DNA of 12,997 bases from an uncultured Lachnospiraceae bacterium (GCA_910588955.1 CAJURQ010000048.1:1-12997), one strand, 5' to 3'; counted from the stretch's first letter, positions 1-7,432 are shown. Notes: a model not told the origin generated them from the sequence alone. Program-made: numbers and translations.

Positions 1-34
1 CATGGGTTATCTGTACAAAATATGTTTTGAGTAA

Positions 35-961
35 CTATTTCACGACTTTAGGGCTGAAAACGCATACTCTAATTGGAATTATACTTTAGACGATACCAAT
101 AACATTATCACACTGAATTACTACAAAGGATCTGAGACGGATGTTATTGTGTATGCGAACTATGTGATTGGTGGAAAAACTTATAAAACACAATTGAAAA
201 GTAACAAACAGGGTTATTATGAATCAAGAACCTATGCATTTATGTTTAATGCAGATTCCCATCCTAATACGGCAACTGAAGATACCAAATTTACTAATAA
301 CGAAAAAATTATATCTATAAAATTTAGTAAAGATATTGATACAAGTAATGTAACTGGTATGGGTGCTATGTTTTATAACTGTAAATCCCTGACAACGATA
401 GAAGGACTCGACAGCTTTGACACAAGTAATGTTACTGATATGACTTTTATGTTTGCAGGCTGCGAATCTTTAGTCAATCTTGATCTAAGTGGTTTTGATA
501 CAAGCAATGTAATAAATATGAAAAGTATGTTTAGCGGATGCAGGTCTTTAACCAGTTTGGATATAAGTCATTTTAATACAAGTAATGTGACGGATATGAG
601 CTATATGTTTTCTGGCTGCTCTGCGTTAAGCAATTTGGATGTAAGCCATTTTGATACGGGTAAAGTGACGAAGATGAGCGGGATGTTTTCTGGCTGTACT
701 GCGTTAAACAATTTGGATGTAAGCCATTTTGATACAAGTAATGTGACGGATATGGGGTATATGTTTTCTAACTGTACTGCTTTAATCACTCTTGATTTAT
801 GTAGCTTTGACACAAAAAATGCTACAGTAATGCGTGATATGTTTAATGGTTGTAGTACCCTGACAGCTATATATGCTACAGAAGGGAAATGGTCAACTTC
901 ACAGGCATCAACGGCGTGGATGTTCAATAACTGTGGAACATCATCTGTAACATACAAATAA
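35..961 (+). pseudogene. BspA-like (DUF285) leucine-rich-repeat surface protein, 5'-broken remnant
   Basis: The reading frame ending at TAA 959-961 encodes a repeat protein of the BspA/DUF285 class, whose members are usually secreted or wall-attached and bind host or microbial surfaces. Six consecutive 26-residue units of the form FDTSNVTDMxxMFxGCxxLxxLDxSx run from about 416 to 883, after one degenerate unit and before a last partial one. The only usable start in frame is GTG 149, which has no ribosome binding site. Family-like sequence clearly continues upstream of it (NWNYTLDDTNNIITL, then YYKGSETDVIV) back to about 68, and an in-frame TAA sits at 32-34. There is no signal peptide. I read this as a gene that lost its 5' part or carries a nonsense change. 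A short cytosolic protein from GTG 149 is possible but unlikely. The intact 3' end is supported by the terminator that follows. Confidence 0.8.
416..883 (+). repeat. Six 78-bp in-frame repeats (26-residue BspA-type units)
   Basis: Consecutive units begin at about 416, 494, 572, 650, 728 and 806. Each encodes a 26-residue unit with conserved F-D-T-S-N-V, M-F-x-G-C and L-x-x-L-D positions. The DNA copies have diverged but keep near-identical stretches such as GATACAAGTAATGTGACGGA, so they could recombine with each other. Confidence 0.85.
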
Positions 962-975
962 ATATAGCAATTCCC

Positions 976-1010
976 AAAAGAACTTAGAGCCTTCATTCTA
1001 GGTTCTTTTT
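976..1010 (+). terminator. Rho-independent terminator of the BspA-like gene
   Basis: The arms AAGAACTTAGA (978-988) and TCTAGGTTCTT (997-1007) pair over 11 bp with one T-G wobble around an 8-nt loop. Two more A-T pairs extend the base, and a T tract runs to 1010. It lies 14 nt after the stop codon. Confidence 0.85.
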
Positions 1011-1409
1011 CATACAGAATAGCTGAAAATAAGAATCGTGCCACGAAAGCACGAAAGTAAAATGCAAAATATTGAATCGAAATTTTTACCATGTAAACTG
1101 GAAAGTGTAGGCAGAAGTATTTTATCTTGGCATTGCCATTGATACAGAGATAGCAATGTGCAGCCTTAGAAAGATATTAGGCACTAAGGTACTATTTTGA
1201 TGAGAATCCAATGGACTCGGTATGTATTACTATTATTAATCCGAATAATCAGAGGATGAAATTTGAATAACATCCTTAAGTGGTGAAAAAGAAAGGCTAT
1301 TGGCGATACAGGGCAAATGGTCAGTATAAAAGTTTATTTCTAATCTTACGTCGGAGGAAGTCTCTATTTTCTGTATTAGAGCAAATAATTTTAGGACGGT
1401 GGTTAGAAA
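1011..1409. other. AT-rich intergenic stretch, no clear gene
   Basis: About 400 bases between the terminator and the next plausible ORF contain no ORF I recognise. Two things are visible. A short tandem CACGAAAG repeat lies at about 1036-1051. A stop-free run from 1330 to a TGA at 1411-1413 encodes about 27 residues, including EEVSIFCIRANNFRTVVRK. Its stop overlaps the ATG at 1410 in an ATGA arrangement, so it may be the tail of a decayed gene once coupled to the small ORF downstream. It has no start codon of its own. Confidence 0.45.
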
Positions 1410-1541
1410 ATGATGGAGGATGAAAGACTGAAATTATTGCTTGCGGAAAAAGATTTTGATATCTGTATGGAGTTTTTAGCGAGAATGATTGAAAAGTATG
1501 GCAGCAGGATTGAGACTGAGGATTTTTCTGAAGAAAAATAG
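1410..1541 (+). CDS. Small acidic hypothetical protein (43 aa) upstream of recombinase
   Basis: ATG 1410 (or ATG 1413) opens a 43-codon frame starting MMEDERLKLLLAEKDFDIC and ending FSEEK, stop TAG 1539-1541. The product is highly charged and probably helical, with no membrane segment. A weak GGACGG ribosome binding site lies about 10 nt upstream. The start overlaps the stop of the preceding open stretch (ATGA), which suggests translational coupling in an ancestral element. A hairpin begins 2 nt after the stop, and the recombinase promoter follows. I do not recognise the family. The position, immediately before a large serine recombinase, suggests a mobile-element accessory gene, but that is inference. 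It could also be chance, because 43 codons is short. Confidence 0.42.
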   Translation: MMEDERLKLLLAEKDFDICMEFLARMIEKYGSRIETEDFSEEK

Positions 1542-1543
1542 AC

Positions 1544-1576
1544 AAGAAAGCCAGGGTATTATGCCTTGGCTTTCTT
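1544..1576 (+). terminator. Hairpin after small ORF, probable terminator or attenuator
   Basis: The arms AAGAAAGCCAGGG (1544-1556) and CCTTGGCTTTCTT (1564-1576) pair over 13 bp with one G-T wobble around a 7-nt loop. The T tract is built into the 3' arm and is followed by CGG, so it is a weaker terminator than those at 976 and 7508. It insulates the small ORF from the recombinase promoter at 1587. Confidence 0.6.
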
Positions 1577-1586
1577 CGGAAAGACC

Positions 1587-1615
1587 TTGAGTGGGGTACG
1601 GTTTTACGTTACAAT
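1587..1615 (+). promoter_or_regulatory. Candidate sigma-A promoter for the recombinase
   Basis: TTGAGT (1587-1592) and TACAAT (1610-1615) are separated by exactly 17 bp, placing the transcript start near 1622, about 30 nt before ATG 1651. This also argues against GTG 1591 as the recombinase start, since that codon would fall inside the promoter. Confidence 0.55.
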
Positions 1616-1650
1616 ATAGATATAAACGGAGAAGGGAAGGAAGGGCAAAT

Positions 1651-3342
1651 ATGGAAAAATACAATAACAGTAAAGCAGGAACACAGTGTTATTTATATAC
1701 AAGAGTATCAACGGAAATGCAGGTGGATGGATACAGTCTGGACGCACAGAATGAAAAACTTAAGAGATATGCTGATTATGAGGGGATGCTGATTGCAGGT
1801 ACTTACAGTGACGAGGGAAGAAGCGGGAAAAGCGTAGAAGGAAGACCACAATTCCGTGAGATGCTGGAGGATATTAAAAGCGGAAAAGATAATGTGAAAT
1901 ACGTCCTTGTGTTCAAACTTTCGAGATTTGGGAGAAATGCAGCGGATGTATTAAGCTCTTTACAGCTTATGCAGGATTACGGAGTAAACCTGATCTGTGT
2001 GGAAGACGGTATTGATTCATCAAAAGATGCTGGAAAACTTATGATTTCCGTCCTGTCTGCGGTAGCGGAGATTGAGAGGGAAAATATTTTGGTGCAGACA
2101 ATGGAGGGCAGAAAGCAGAAGGCGCGGGAAGGCAGATGGAATGGGGGATTTGCCCCATATGGCTATAAGCTGACAGACGGGAAACTGGAAATAGAAGAAG
2201 AGGAAGCGGAGGTCATTCGGATCATTTTCGATAAATATATTGATACAAACATGGGTGCAACGGGTGTGGCAAAATACCTCAACCAGAATGGCATAGCAAA
2301 AAAGCCAAGGGCAAATGGAATCTTGACAAAGTTTTCAGTCGGATTTATCAGGGGTGTGCTGGATAATCCAGTATATTGTGGGAAGATTGCATTTGGAAGA
2401 CGGACAACGGAAAAAGTGCAGGGGAGAAGGAATGAGACACATCAGGTAAAAGCAGAGGACTATATTCTGGTGGACGGGATACATGAAGCTATTGTGGATG
2501 AATCCAGATGGGAGATTGCCAAAAGTAAACGGGATATGACAGGGGGAAGGAGGGAGAAGAAATACAGCATCGGCAGAAGACATTTGTTGTCGGGTATCCT
2601 GAAATGCCCTGTATGCGGTTCTGGTATGGTCGGCAATGTGAGCCGAAAGAAGCGGAAGGACGGGACACATTATAAGGATTATTTCTATTATGCCTGCAAG
2701 CACAGACGGGTGCTTGATGGGCATACCTGTACTTATAATAAACAGTGGAAAGAAGAAATGGTTAATGATGCCGTTGTGGAAGTAATAAGGAAGGTAGTAA
2801 GGAATGAGAGATTTGCGGAGGTGTTGAAAGACAAAATTGGAGGAAAAGTAGATACAACGGAAATAGAGAAAGAGATAGAAAATTACGGGCATCAGTTGAA
2901 GCTGGCAAATGGGAGCAAGAGGAATCTTGAAAGGCAGATAGACAGCTTATCAGTTGAGGACAGGCATTATGAAAGAAAGTTAAGCGACCTGCAGGACAGG
3001 CTGAATAATATGTACGATGAAATCGCAGATTTAGAGGAACTTATGGAAGAGCTGAAAATCAGAAAGAAAAATATTGAAATGGAGAAGATTTCGGTTGATA
3101 ATATTTACAGGTATCTGCTAAACTTTAATAAGCTGTATGATGAATTCAACGATGACGAGAGAAGGGAGCTGCTTGGCAGTTTTATAGATGAAGTCCTGAT
3201 ATACGAGGACAAACAGGAGAATGGGCAACTGCTGAAACAGATTCATTTTAGGTTCCCTGTGTTTTATAACGGTCAGGATATAGATACGATTGGTTGGGAC
3301 AAAGAAGGAACCGTCGAGGCGGTGTGTCTGCTGGGTGATTAA
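1651..3342 (+). CDS. Large serine recombinase (site-specific integrase/excisionase)
   Basis: This 563-residue protein belongs to the large serine recombinases used by phages and integrative or mobilizable elements to integrate and excise by double-strand cleavage through a 5'-phosphoserine link. Residues about 12-155 are the resolvase-type catalytic domain: S20 in YTRVST is the predicted nucleophile, followed by DEGRSGK (54-60) and KLSRFGRN (89-96) with active-site arginines. Residues about 165-290 are the recombinase DNA-binding domain. A zinc ribbon uses C319, C322, C349 and C360, and residues 403-480 form the coiled coil typical of synapsis control. The ATG at 1651 is chosen over GTG 1591 because GGGAAGGAAGGG precedes it. 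The length is normal and all key residues are present. No conjugation genes are visible, so this is a solo recombinase or one end of an element lying mostly outside the window. Confidence 0.95.
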   Translation: MEKYNNSKAGTQCYLYTRVSTEMQVDGYSLDAQNEKLKRYADYEGMLIAGTYSDEGRSGKSVEGRPQFREMLEDIKSGKDNVKYVLVFKLSRFGRNAADVLSSLQLMQDYGVNLICVEDGIDSSKDAGKLMISVLSAVAEIERENILVQTMEGRKQKAREGRWNGGFAPYGYKLTDGKLEIEEEEAEVIRIIFDKYIDTNMGATGVAKYLNQNGIAKKPRANGILTKFSVGFIRGVLDNPVYCGKIAFGRRTTEKVQGRRNETHQVKAEDYILVDGIHEAIVDESRWEIAKSKRDMTGGRREKKYSIGRRHLLSGILKCPVCGSGMVGNVSRKKRKDGTHYKDYFYYACKHRRVLDGHTCTYNKQWKEEMVNDAVVEVIRKVVRNERFAEVLKDKIGGKVDTTEIEKEIENYGHQLKLANGSKRNLERQIDSLSVEDRHYERKLSDLQDRLNNMYDEIADLEELMEELKIRKKNIEMEKISVDNIYRYLLNFNKLYDEFNDDERRELLGSFIDEVLIYEDKQENGQLLKQIHFRFPVFYNGQDIDTIGWDKEGTVEAVCLLGD

Positions 3343-3389
3343 AAGACCTAAGAAAGAATTCTATATTTGTTAATAAGGGAGACTTAAAA

Positions 3390-4241
3390 ATGGCTGAAAC
3401 GCTAAAGAAAGGTGTCATCCATGCGGAGGGCATTGATATAGGGATTTACACGACGGATTTTAAAAATGATTTTATTTCACTGACTGATATTGCGAAAAGG
3501 CGTGAAGGAGAATATCCCGGATATATGATTCAGAACTGGATGAGGTCAAGAAGTACGATTTCTTTTATTGGTCTTTGGGAAGTTTTGCATAATTCAAACT
3601 TTAATTGCCTCGAATTCGAGGCAATTAAAAATGAAGCGGGCGATAATAGTTTTGTCATGACACCGAAACGTTGGATTGAATCAACGGGAGCAATTGGCAT
3701 CGTAAGCAAACAGGGACGATATGCAGCAACTTATGCGCATAGGGATATAGCTTTTGAATTTGCATCATGGATATCTCCGGAATTTAAACTGTATATTATA
3801 GAGGATTATCAGAGACTTAAACAGGATGAAAACAGCCGTCTTTCCCTTAACTGGAATCTCAAACGCGAGATAGCGAAGTTAAACTACCGCATACATACCG
3901 ATGCAATCAAAGAGAACCTGATCCACCCGGAATTGACCGCAGAGCAGATTTCATATAAATATGCCAATAAAGCTGATCTTTTAAATGTTGCATTGTTTGG
4001 AAAAATAGCGAAACAATGGCGTGACAGCAATCCGGGTAAGAAAGGTAATATGCGTGACGAGGCGAATTTGAATCAGCTTCTTGTTCTTGCAAATATGGAA
4101 AGCTACAATGCAATATTGATTGAACAGGGCAAGGGGATGTCAGAACGGTTGATTTTACTCAGAGAGCTTGCAGTCATGCAGATGGAGACGCTTGCTATGG
4201 TCAGTATGGATGGATTGAAGCAGCTTCCGGGAGGTGTCTGA
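3390..4241 (+). CDS. KilA-N domain protein
   Basis: This is a 283-residue protein with an N-terminal KilA-N domain (about residues 15-145), a DNA-binding fold found in phage, large DNA virus and bacterial accessory proteins. Supporting stretches are FISLTDIAKRREG (28-40), the IQNWMRSRSTISFIGLWE region (47-64), FNCLEFEAIK (71-80), and AHRDIAFEFASWISPEFKLY (116-135). The C-terminal half is mostly helical, charged and unrecognised. The start follows AAGGGAG (3375-3381) at 8-nt spacing. It lies 47 nt after the recombinase with no terminator between, so it may be cotranscribed. Its last codons contain the ribosome binding site of the next gene. Codons 71-80 form a perfect 30-bp DNA palindrome. The role of bacterial KilA-N proteins is largely unknown, and regulation or anti-phage activity can only be guessed. 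Confidence 0.9.
   Translation: MAETLKKGVIHAEGIDIGIYTTDFKNDFISLTDIAKRREGEYPGYMIQNWMRSRSTISFIGLWEVLHNSNFNCLEFEAIKNEAGDNSFVMTPKRWIESTGAIGIVSKQGRYAATYAHRDIAFEFASWISPEFKLYIIEDYQRLKQDENSRLSLNWNLKREIAKLNYRIHTDAIKENLIHPELTAEQISYKYANKADLLNVALFGKIAKQWRDSNPGKKGNMRDEANLNQLLVLANMESYNAILIEQGKGMSERLILLRELAVMQMETLAMVSMDGLKQLPGGV
3600..3629. repeat. Perfect 30-bp palindrome inside the KilA-N gene
   Basis: The left half TTTAATTGCCTCGAA (3600-3614) is followed directly by its exact reverse complement TTCGAGGCAATTAAA (3615-3629), with no spacer and no mismatch. It covers exactly codons 71-80, in register, so both strands encode FNCLEFEAIK. The centre is an EcoRI-like GAATTC within TCGAATTCGA. It could be a protein-binding site or a cruciform-prone sequence. 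Confidence 0.95.
4229..4234 (+). promoter_or_regulatory. Ribosome binding site for the carboxypeptidase gene, inside the KilA-N gene
   Basis: GGGAGG lies 9 nt before ATG 4244 and within the last codons of the KilA-N gene, whose TGA is at 4239-4241. This fixes the downstream start and indicates translational coupling. Confidence 0.8.
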
Positions 4242-4243
4242 AA

Positions 4244-5401
4244 ATGGAATCCTACTCTGAGGAATGGAATGAAGACCACGAAGCCCGCCTCCGCTACGAG
4301 AGGCGGCAGCGTATGCGGCGGGAGAGACAGCGGCGCATGAGAAGGCGCCAGATGATGCAGCGTGCTCTGTTTTTTGTCATAGTCGGCGTGATAGCGGTTT
4401 TGATTGCGGCGACGGTGAAACATAACAAAGAAGCGGATGGGGAAGGCGCACAGGATGAGACTCTGGAAACCGTGGAACAGCCGGACCAGCTTGAGATAGA
4501 AAAAACCAGGGAGAGCATAAGAGAAGAGGAGCCGGGGGAAACTGAGGCAGAGGACCCGGAAAAAGAAGGGGAGTCTGTGGCTTACCGGTTTGAGGAGACG
4601 GAGGACACCGTGTTTATCGGTGCGGAGGAAGTTATCAGCACGAACGCCATTCTGGTAGACGAGGGCGTCGATCAGATTATTGCGTCAAAGGGAGCGAAAG
4701 AGAGAATCATGCCCGCTTCCATGACGAAGGTTTTGACGGTGCTTGTGGCGGTGGAACACATTCCGGAGGAGAAGCTTGACGATACCTTTGAGATGACACT
4801 GGAGATTACGGATTACGCCTATGTGAACGACTGCAGCTCGGTCGGATTTCTGGACGGGGAAAAGGTGCCGGTTTGTGATCTGTTTTACGGGACGGCGATG
4901 CACTCCGGCGGGGACGCTGCGCTGGGGCTTGCCTTCTATGTGGCGGGTTCCCACGAGGCTTTTGTGGAACTGATGAACGAGAAGCTGAAGGATCTTGGAA
5001 TAGCGGACAGCACGCATTTTACCAACTGTGTCGGAATTTATGACGAGTCGCATTACAGCACGGTCTACGATATGGCTGTCATTATGAAGGCGGCAATGCA
5101 GAACGACTTTTGCAGGGAAGTGATGTCGAAGCATATTTACACCACAAAGCCTACAACGGAGCATCCCGAGGGCATCGAGATTTCCAACTGGTTTCTGCGA
5201 AAGATTGAGGACAAGGATACGGGCGGCGAGGTGCTCTGCGCCAAGACCGGGTATATTGTCCAGTCGAAAAACTGCGCCGTGAGCTATGAGATTTACGCGG
5301 ACAAGACGCCGTACATCTGTGTGACAGCTGGCTCCACGAGCAACTGGCGGTGTATTTACGACCATGTGGAAATCTATAACAGGTATATTCCGTCGGAATA
5401 A
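4244..5401 (+). CDS. Membrane-anchored serine D-alanyl-D-alanine carboxypeptidase family protein
   Basis: This 385-residue homologue of low-molecular-mass penicillin-binding proteins (peptidase S11, DacA/DacF-like) would trim the terminal D-Ala of peptidoglycan stem peptides outside the membrane. Catalytic motifs are visible: SMTK (159-162, nucleophile S159), SGG (221-223, where SxN is usual) and KTG (334-336). The N terminus is very Arg-rich (about residues 16-40) and is followed by one transmembrane segment (about 42-58). A Glu-rich linker (about 63-115) then leads to the enzyme domain. This topology, cytoplasmic basic tail plus N-terminal anchor, differs from classical DacA with its cleaved signal peptide and C-terminal amphipathic anchor. 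The gene begins 2 nt after the KilA-N stop and is followed 26 nt later by the exporter gene, so the three probably share a transcript. Asn to Gly in motif 2 may alter activity; motifs 1 and 3 are intact. Confidence 0.92.
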   Translation: MESYSEEWNEDHEARLRYERRQRMRRERQRRMRRRQMMQRALFFVIVGVIAVLIAATVKHNKEADGEGAQDETLETVEQPDQLEIEKTRESIREEEPGETEAEDPEKEGESVAYRFEETEDTVFIGAEEVISTNAILVDEGVDQIIASKGAKERIMPASMTKVLTVLVAVEHIPEEKLDDTFEMTLEITDYAYVNDCSSVGFLDGEKVPVCDLFYGTAMHSGGDAALGLAFYVAGSHEAFVELMNEKLKDLGIADSTHFTNCVGIYDESHYSTVYDMAVIMKAAMQNDFCREVMSKHIYTTKPTTEHPEGIEISNWFLRKIEDKDTGGEVLCAKTGYIVQSKNCAVSYEIYADKTPYICVTAGSTSNWRCIYDHVEIYNRYIPSE

Positions 5402-5427
5402 AAAGGGCGGAAGAGGAAGGCGGGGCA

Positions 5428-6405
5428 ATGCTGAAACTCTTAAAGATTGCCGTCGGAAGTGCGGCAGCTATTTTTCTCGCCGATTTGCTGGGATTAAGCT
5501 ACAGCACGTCGGCGGGCATCATAACGCTTCTGACGATACAGGACACGAGCCGGGAGACGATCGTGATTTCCGCGAAGAGAATCGGCGCTTTTCTTGTGGC
5601 GACGGTTCTTTCCTATGTGGTTTTTCCTCTTTTCGGATATCACGTATTTTCTTACGGGATTTTTCTATTCCTCTTTATCGCCGGCTGCAGTCCGCTCCGT
5701 CTCGCGAACGCCGTCTCCACCAATGCGGTGCTCGTCACGCATTATCTTCTGGAGCAGGATATGACACCTGCGTTTATCGGAAACGAGGTGCTGCTTTTGC
5801 TGATTGGGGCGGGGATCGGCACGCTGTTAAACTTGTATATGCCGGGGAAGGGAAAGGAGATCCGCGTGATGCAGTACCGGTTGGAGGAGGATTTGCGGGC
5901 AGTGCTTTTGCGGATGTCGGAATATATCGAGAGGGAGGACAGGTCAGATTACACGGGAAGCTGTTTTGACAAACTGCAAACGGATATTGAGGCGTGCAAA
6001 AAGCAGGCGTTTGCCTATATGAACAACACATTTTTTCAGGAATCAAAGTACTTCATCGACTATATGAACATGCGGGAACAACAGACGGCTGTCCTGCGTG
6101 ATATTTATAAGAAGATTGTTAGTATGCGAACCGTTCTGCCGCAGACCGGGCAGGTGGCGGCGCTGCTTCGGGAAACAGCGGTGACCTTCGGGGAGTCCAA
6201 CAATGCAAAGGACTTGCTTGCGAAGCGGGAGGAGGCGCTTATGCGGATGAAGGATTCCGAACTGCCTGTCACAAGGCAGGAATTTGAGGACCGGGCGGTG
6301 CTTTACGGTATCATGACGGATCTGGAATATTTTTTGCAGTTGAAGAGGGAGTTTGCCGATTCGCTGACACAGGAGCAGATTGAGAGGTACTGGGATGGAG
6401 CATAA
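5428..6405 (+). CDS. Aromatic acid exporter (ArAE/FUSC-like) family membrane protein
   Basis: This 325-residue protein has the layout of the bacillary and clostridial ArAE_1 (DUF939) family. An N-terminal membrane domain is formed by short hydrophobic segments at about residues 4-22, 27-45, 51-69, 72-88 and 117-137. A soluble, helical C-terminal domain (about 150-320, ArAE_1_C-like) follows. Relatives are annotated as exporters of aromatic or other organic acids, but the substrate here cannot be inferred. ATG 5428 follows GAGGAAGG (5413-5420) at 7-nt spacing. It lies 26 nt after the carboxypeptidase stop with no terminator, so the two are probably one operon and both act at the envelope. A new promoter follows it at 6424, so the operon likely ends here, although I see no strong terminator after 6405. 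Confidence 0.85.
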   Translation: MLKLLKIAVGSAAAIFLADLLGLSYSTSAGIITLLTIQDTSRETIVISAKRIGAFLVATVLSYVVFPLFGYHVFSYGIFLFLFIAGCSPLRLANAVSTNAVLVTHYLLEQDMTPAFIGNEVLLLLIGAGIGTLLNLYMPGKGKEIRVMQYRLEEDLRAVLLRMSEYIEREDRSDYTGSCFDKLQTDIEACKKQAFAYMNNTFFQESKYFIDYMNMREQQTAVLRDIYKKIVSMRTVLPQTGQVAALLRETAVTFGESNNAKDLLAKREEALMRMKDSELPVTRQEFEDRAVLYGIMTDLEYFLQLKREFADSLTQEQIERYWDGA

Positions 6406-6423
6406 GGCAGCAGGCGGTAAAGC

Positions 6424-6452
6424 TTGTAAGCGTGGTATGTGTGCGTTATAAT
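6424..6452 (+). promoter_or_regulatory. Strong sigma-A-type promoter for tfoX-tetR
   Basis: TTGTAA (6424-6429) and a consensus TATAAT (6447-6452) are spaced by 17 bp. Transcription would start near 6459, giving a leader of about 45 nt before ATG 6504. Confidence 0.75.
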
Positions 6453-6503
6453 AGACATATCTGAGGTCAGAGTGTTGAAGGATGAAAATGAGGAGGGCAG
6501 CAT

Positions 6504-6830
6504 ATGGCGACGACAAAGGAGTTCCATGATTATGTGGTGGGCAATTTGCAGAGAGTAGGCGACGTGACCACCAGAAAGATGATGGGGGAGTATTGCGTCT
6601 ATTTTCAGGGAAAGCTTGTTGGCGATATCTGTGACAACTGCCTGTTTTTAAAACCGACAGAATCGGTGATGCGGCTGCTGCCTAACGCGGACAGGGATTA
6701 TCCCTACGAGGGTTCCAAAACGCAGATGGTCATCGTGGAGGATGTGGAGAACGAGGCGCTGATGACGGAAATCTTACAGGAGATGTACAAGGAACTGCCG
6801 GAGCCGAAGAAGAAGGCGAAGAGAGTTTAG
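6504..6830 (+). CDS. TfoX/Sxy N-terminal-domain protein
   Basis: This 108-residue protein matches the TfoX N-terminal domain: FHDYVVGNLQRVGDVTTRKM (7-26), the MMGEYCVYFQGKLVGDICDN region (26-45) and LFLKPTESV (47-55). It has a basic tail PEPKKKAKRV. In gammaproteobacteria TfoX/Sxy switches on competence genes with CRP and has a second C-terminal domain. Stand-alone N-terminal-domain proteins like this one are common in Clostridia and have no established function, so a competence role should not be assumed. The start has an excellent AGGAGGG (6491-6497) at 6-nt spacing and sits under its own strong promoter. It is followed 23 nt later by the TetR regulator gene without a terminator, suggesting a two-gene operon. 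Confidence 0.88.
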   Translation: MATTKEFHDYVVGNLQRVGDVTTRKMMGEYCVYFQGKLVGDICDNCLFLKPTESVMRLLPNADRDYPYEGSKTQMVIVEDVENEALMTEILQEMYKELPEPKKKAKRV

Positions 6831-6853
6831 AAATTTTTAACAAGGAGAAAGCT

Positions 6854-7429
6854 ATGCCGAATACCAATACGACGAAAGCCGCGCTTGGGGAGTCCCTCAA
6901 AAAGCAGGTTTTGACAAAACGGCTGGAGAAGATAACGATCAACGATCTCACGACAGACTGCGGCATCAGCAGAATGGCGTTTTACTATCATTTCAAAGAT
7001 ATTTACGATCTGGTGGAGTGGGTCTGCGTGGAGGATGGGAAGAAAGTCTTGCAGGGAAAAAAGACTTATGAGACATGGCAGGAGGGCATGAGCCAGATTT
7101 TTGAGGCAGTTCTGGAAAACAAGACGTTTGTTTTGAATGTGTACCGCAGCATCGGCAGGGAAAAGGTGGAAGGATATCTCTACAAGCTTACCTACGAAAT
7201 GCTCAAGGAAGTGGTTGATGACAGGTGCCGGGGTGTGGAGCTTTCGGCGGCGCACAAAGATTTTATCGCTGACTTTTATAAGTATGGATTTGTGGGAATT
7301 ATGCTCGATTGGGTCGGTCACGGTATGAAGGAAGATTATGAAGAAATCGTAGAAAACATGGGCGTTATGCTGCACGGAAATATTGCCCGTTCCATTGAAA
7401 ATTTCGAGAAGGCGGATAACGGCGGATGA
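6854..7429 (+). CDS. TetR/AcrR family transcriptional regulator (DhaS-like)
   Basis: This is a 191-residue one-component regulator. The TetR-type helix-turn-helix is clear: KITINDLTTDCGISRMAFYY (26-45) followed by HFKDIYDLVEW, in the DhaS-like form of the family. The C-terminal ligand and dimer domain (about 70-185) is helical, with several aromatic residues. The start follows AAGGAG (6842-6847) at 6-nt spacing, and the gene is probably cotranscribed with the TfoX-like gene. It is followed by repeats and a dyad (7433-7479), a strong terminator, and then the oleate hydratase gene under a separate promoter. Regulation of the hydratase in response to fatty acids is an attractive inference from position, but the ligand and target cannot be read from the sequence. 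The tfoX-like gene is another possible target, through autoregulation. Confidence 0.92.
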   Translation: MPNTNTTKAALGESLKKQVLTKRLEKITINDLTTDCGISRMAFYYHFKDIYDLVEWVCVEDGKKVLQGKKTYETWQEGMSQIFEAVLENKTFVLNVYRSIGREKVEGYLYKLTYEMLKEVVDDRCRGVELSAAHKDFIADFYKYGFVGIMLDWVGHGMKEDYEEIVENMGVMLHGNIARSIENFEKADNGG

Positions 7430-7432
7430 ATA

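Noticed and set aside
416..883. Regular 78-bp repeats considered as a CRISPR-like or noncoding tandem array
   Set aside because: They are in frame, diverged at synonymous sites, and encode the known BspA-type protein repeat.
1036..1051. Two tandem copies of CACGAAAG
   Set aside because: Only two short copies without spacers, so this is no CRISPR array or iteron set and is probably chance.
1591..1650. GTG 1591 as the recombinase start
   Set aside because: It lies within the promoter candidate and has no ribosome binding site. ATG 1651 has a strong one and starts just before the catalytic domain.
4685..5428. Long minus-strand open frame of 247 codons opposite the carboxypeptidase gene
   Set aside because: It is rich in Arg, His and Val with no domain, lies opposite a gene with clear catalytic motifs, and is best explained as a shadow of GC-rich codons.
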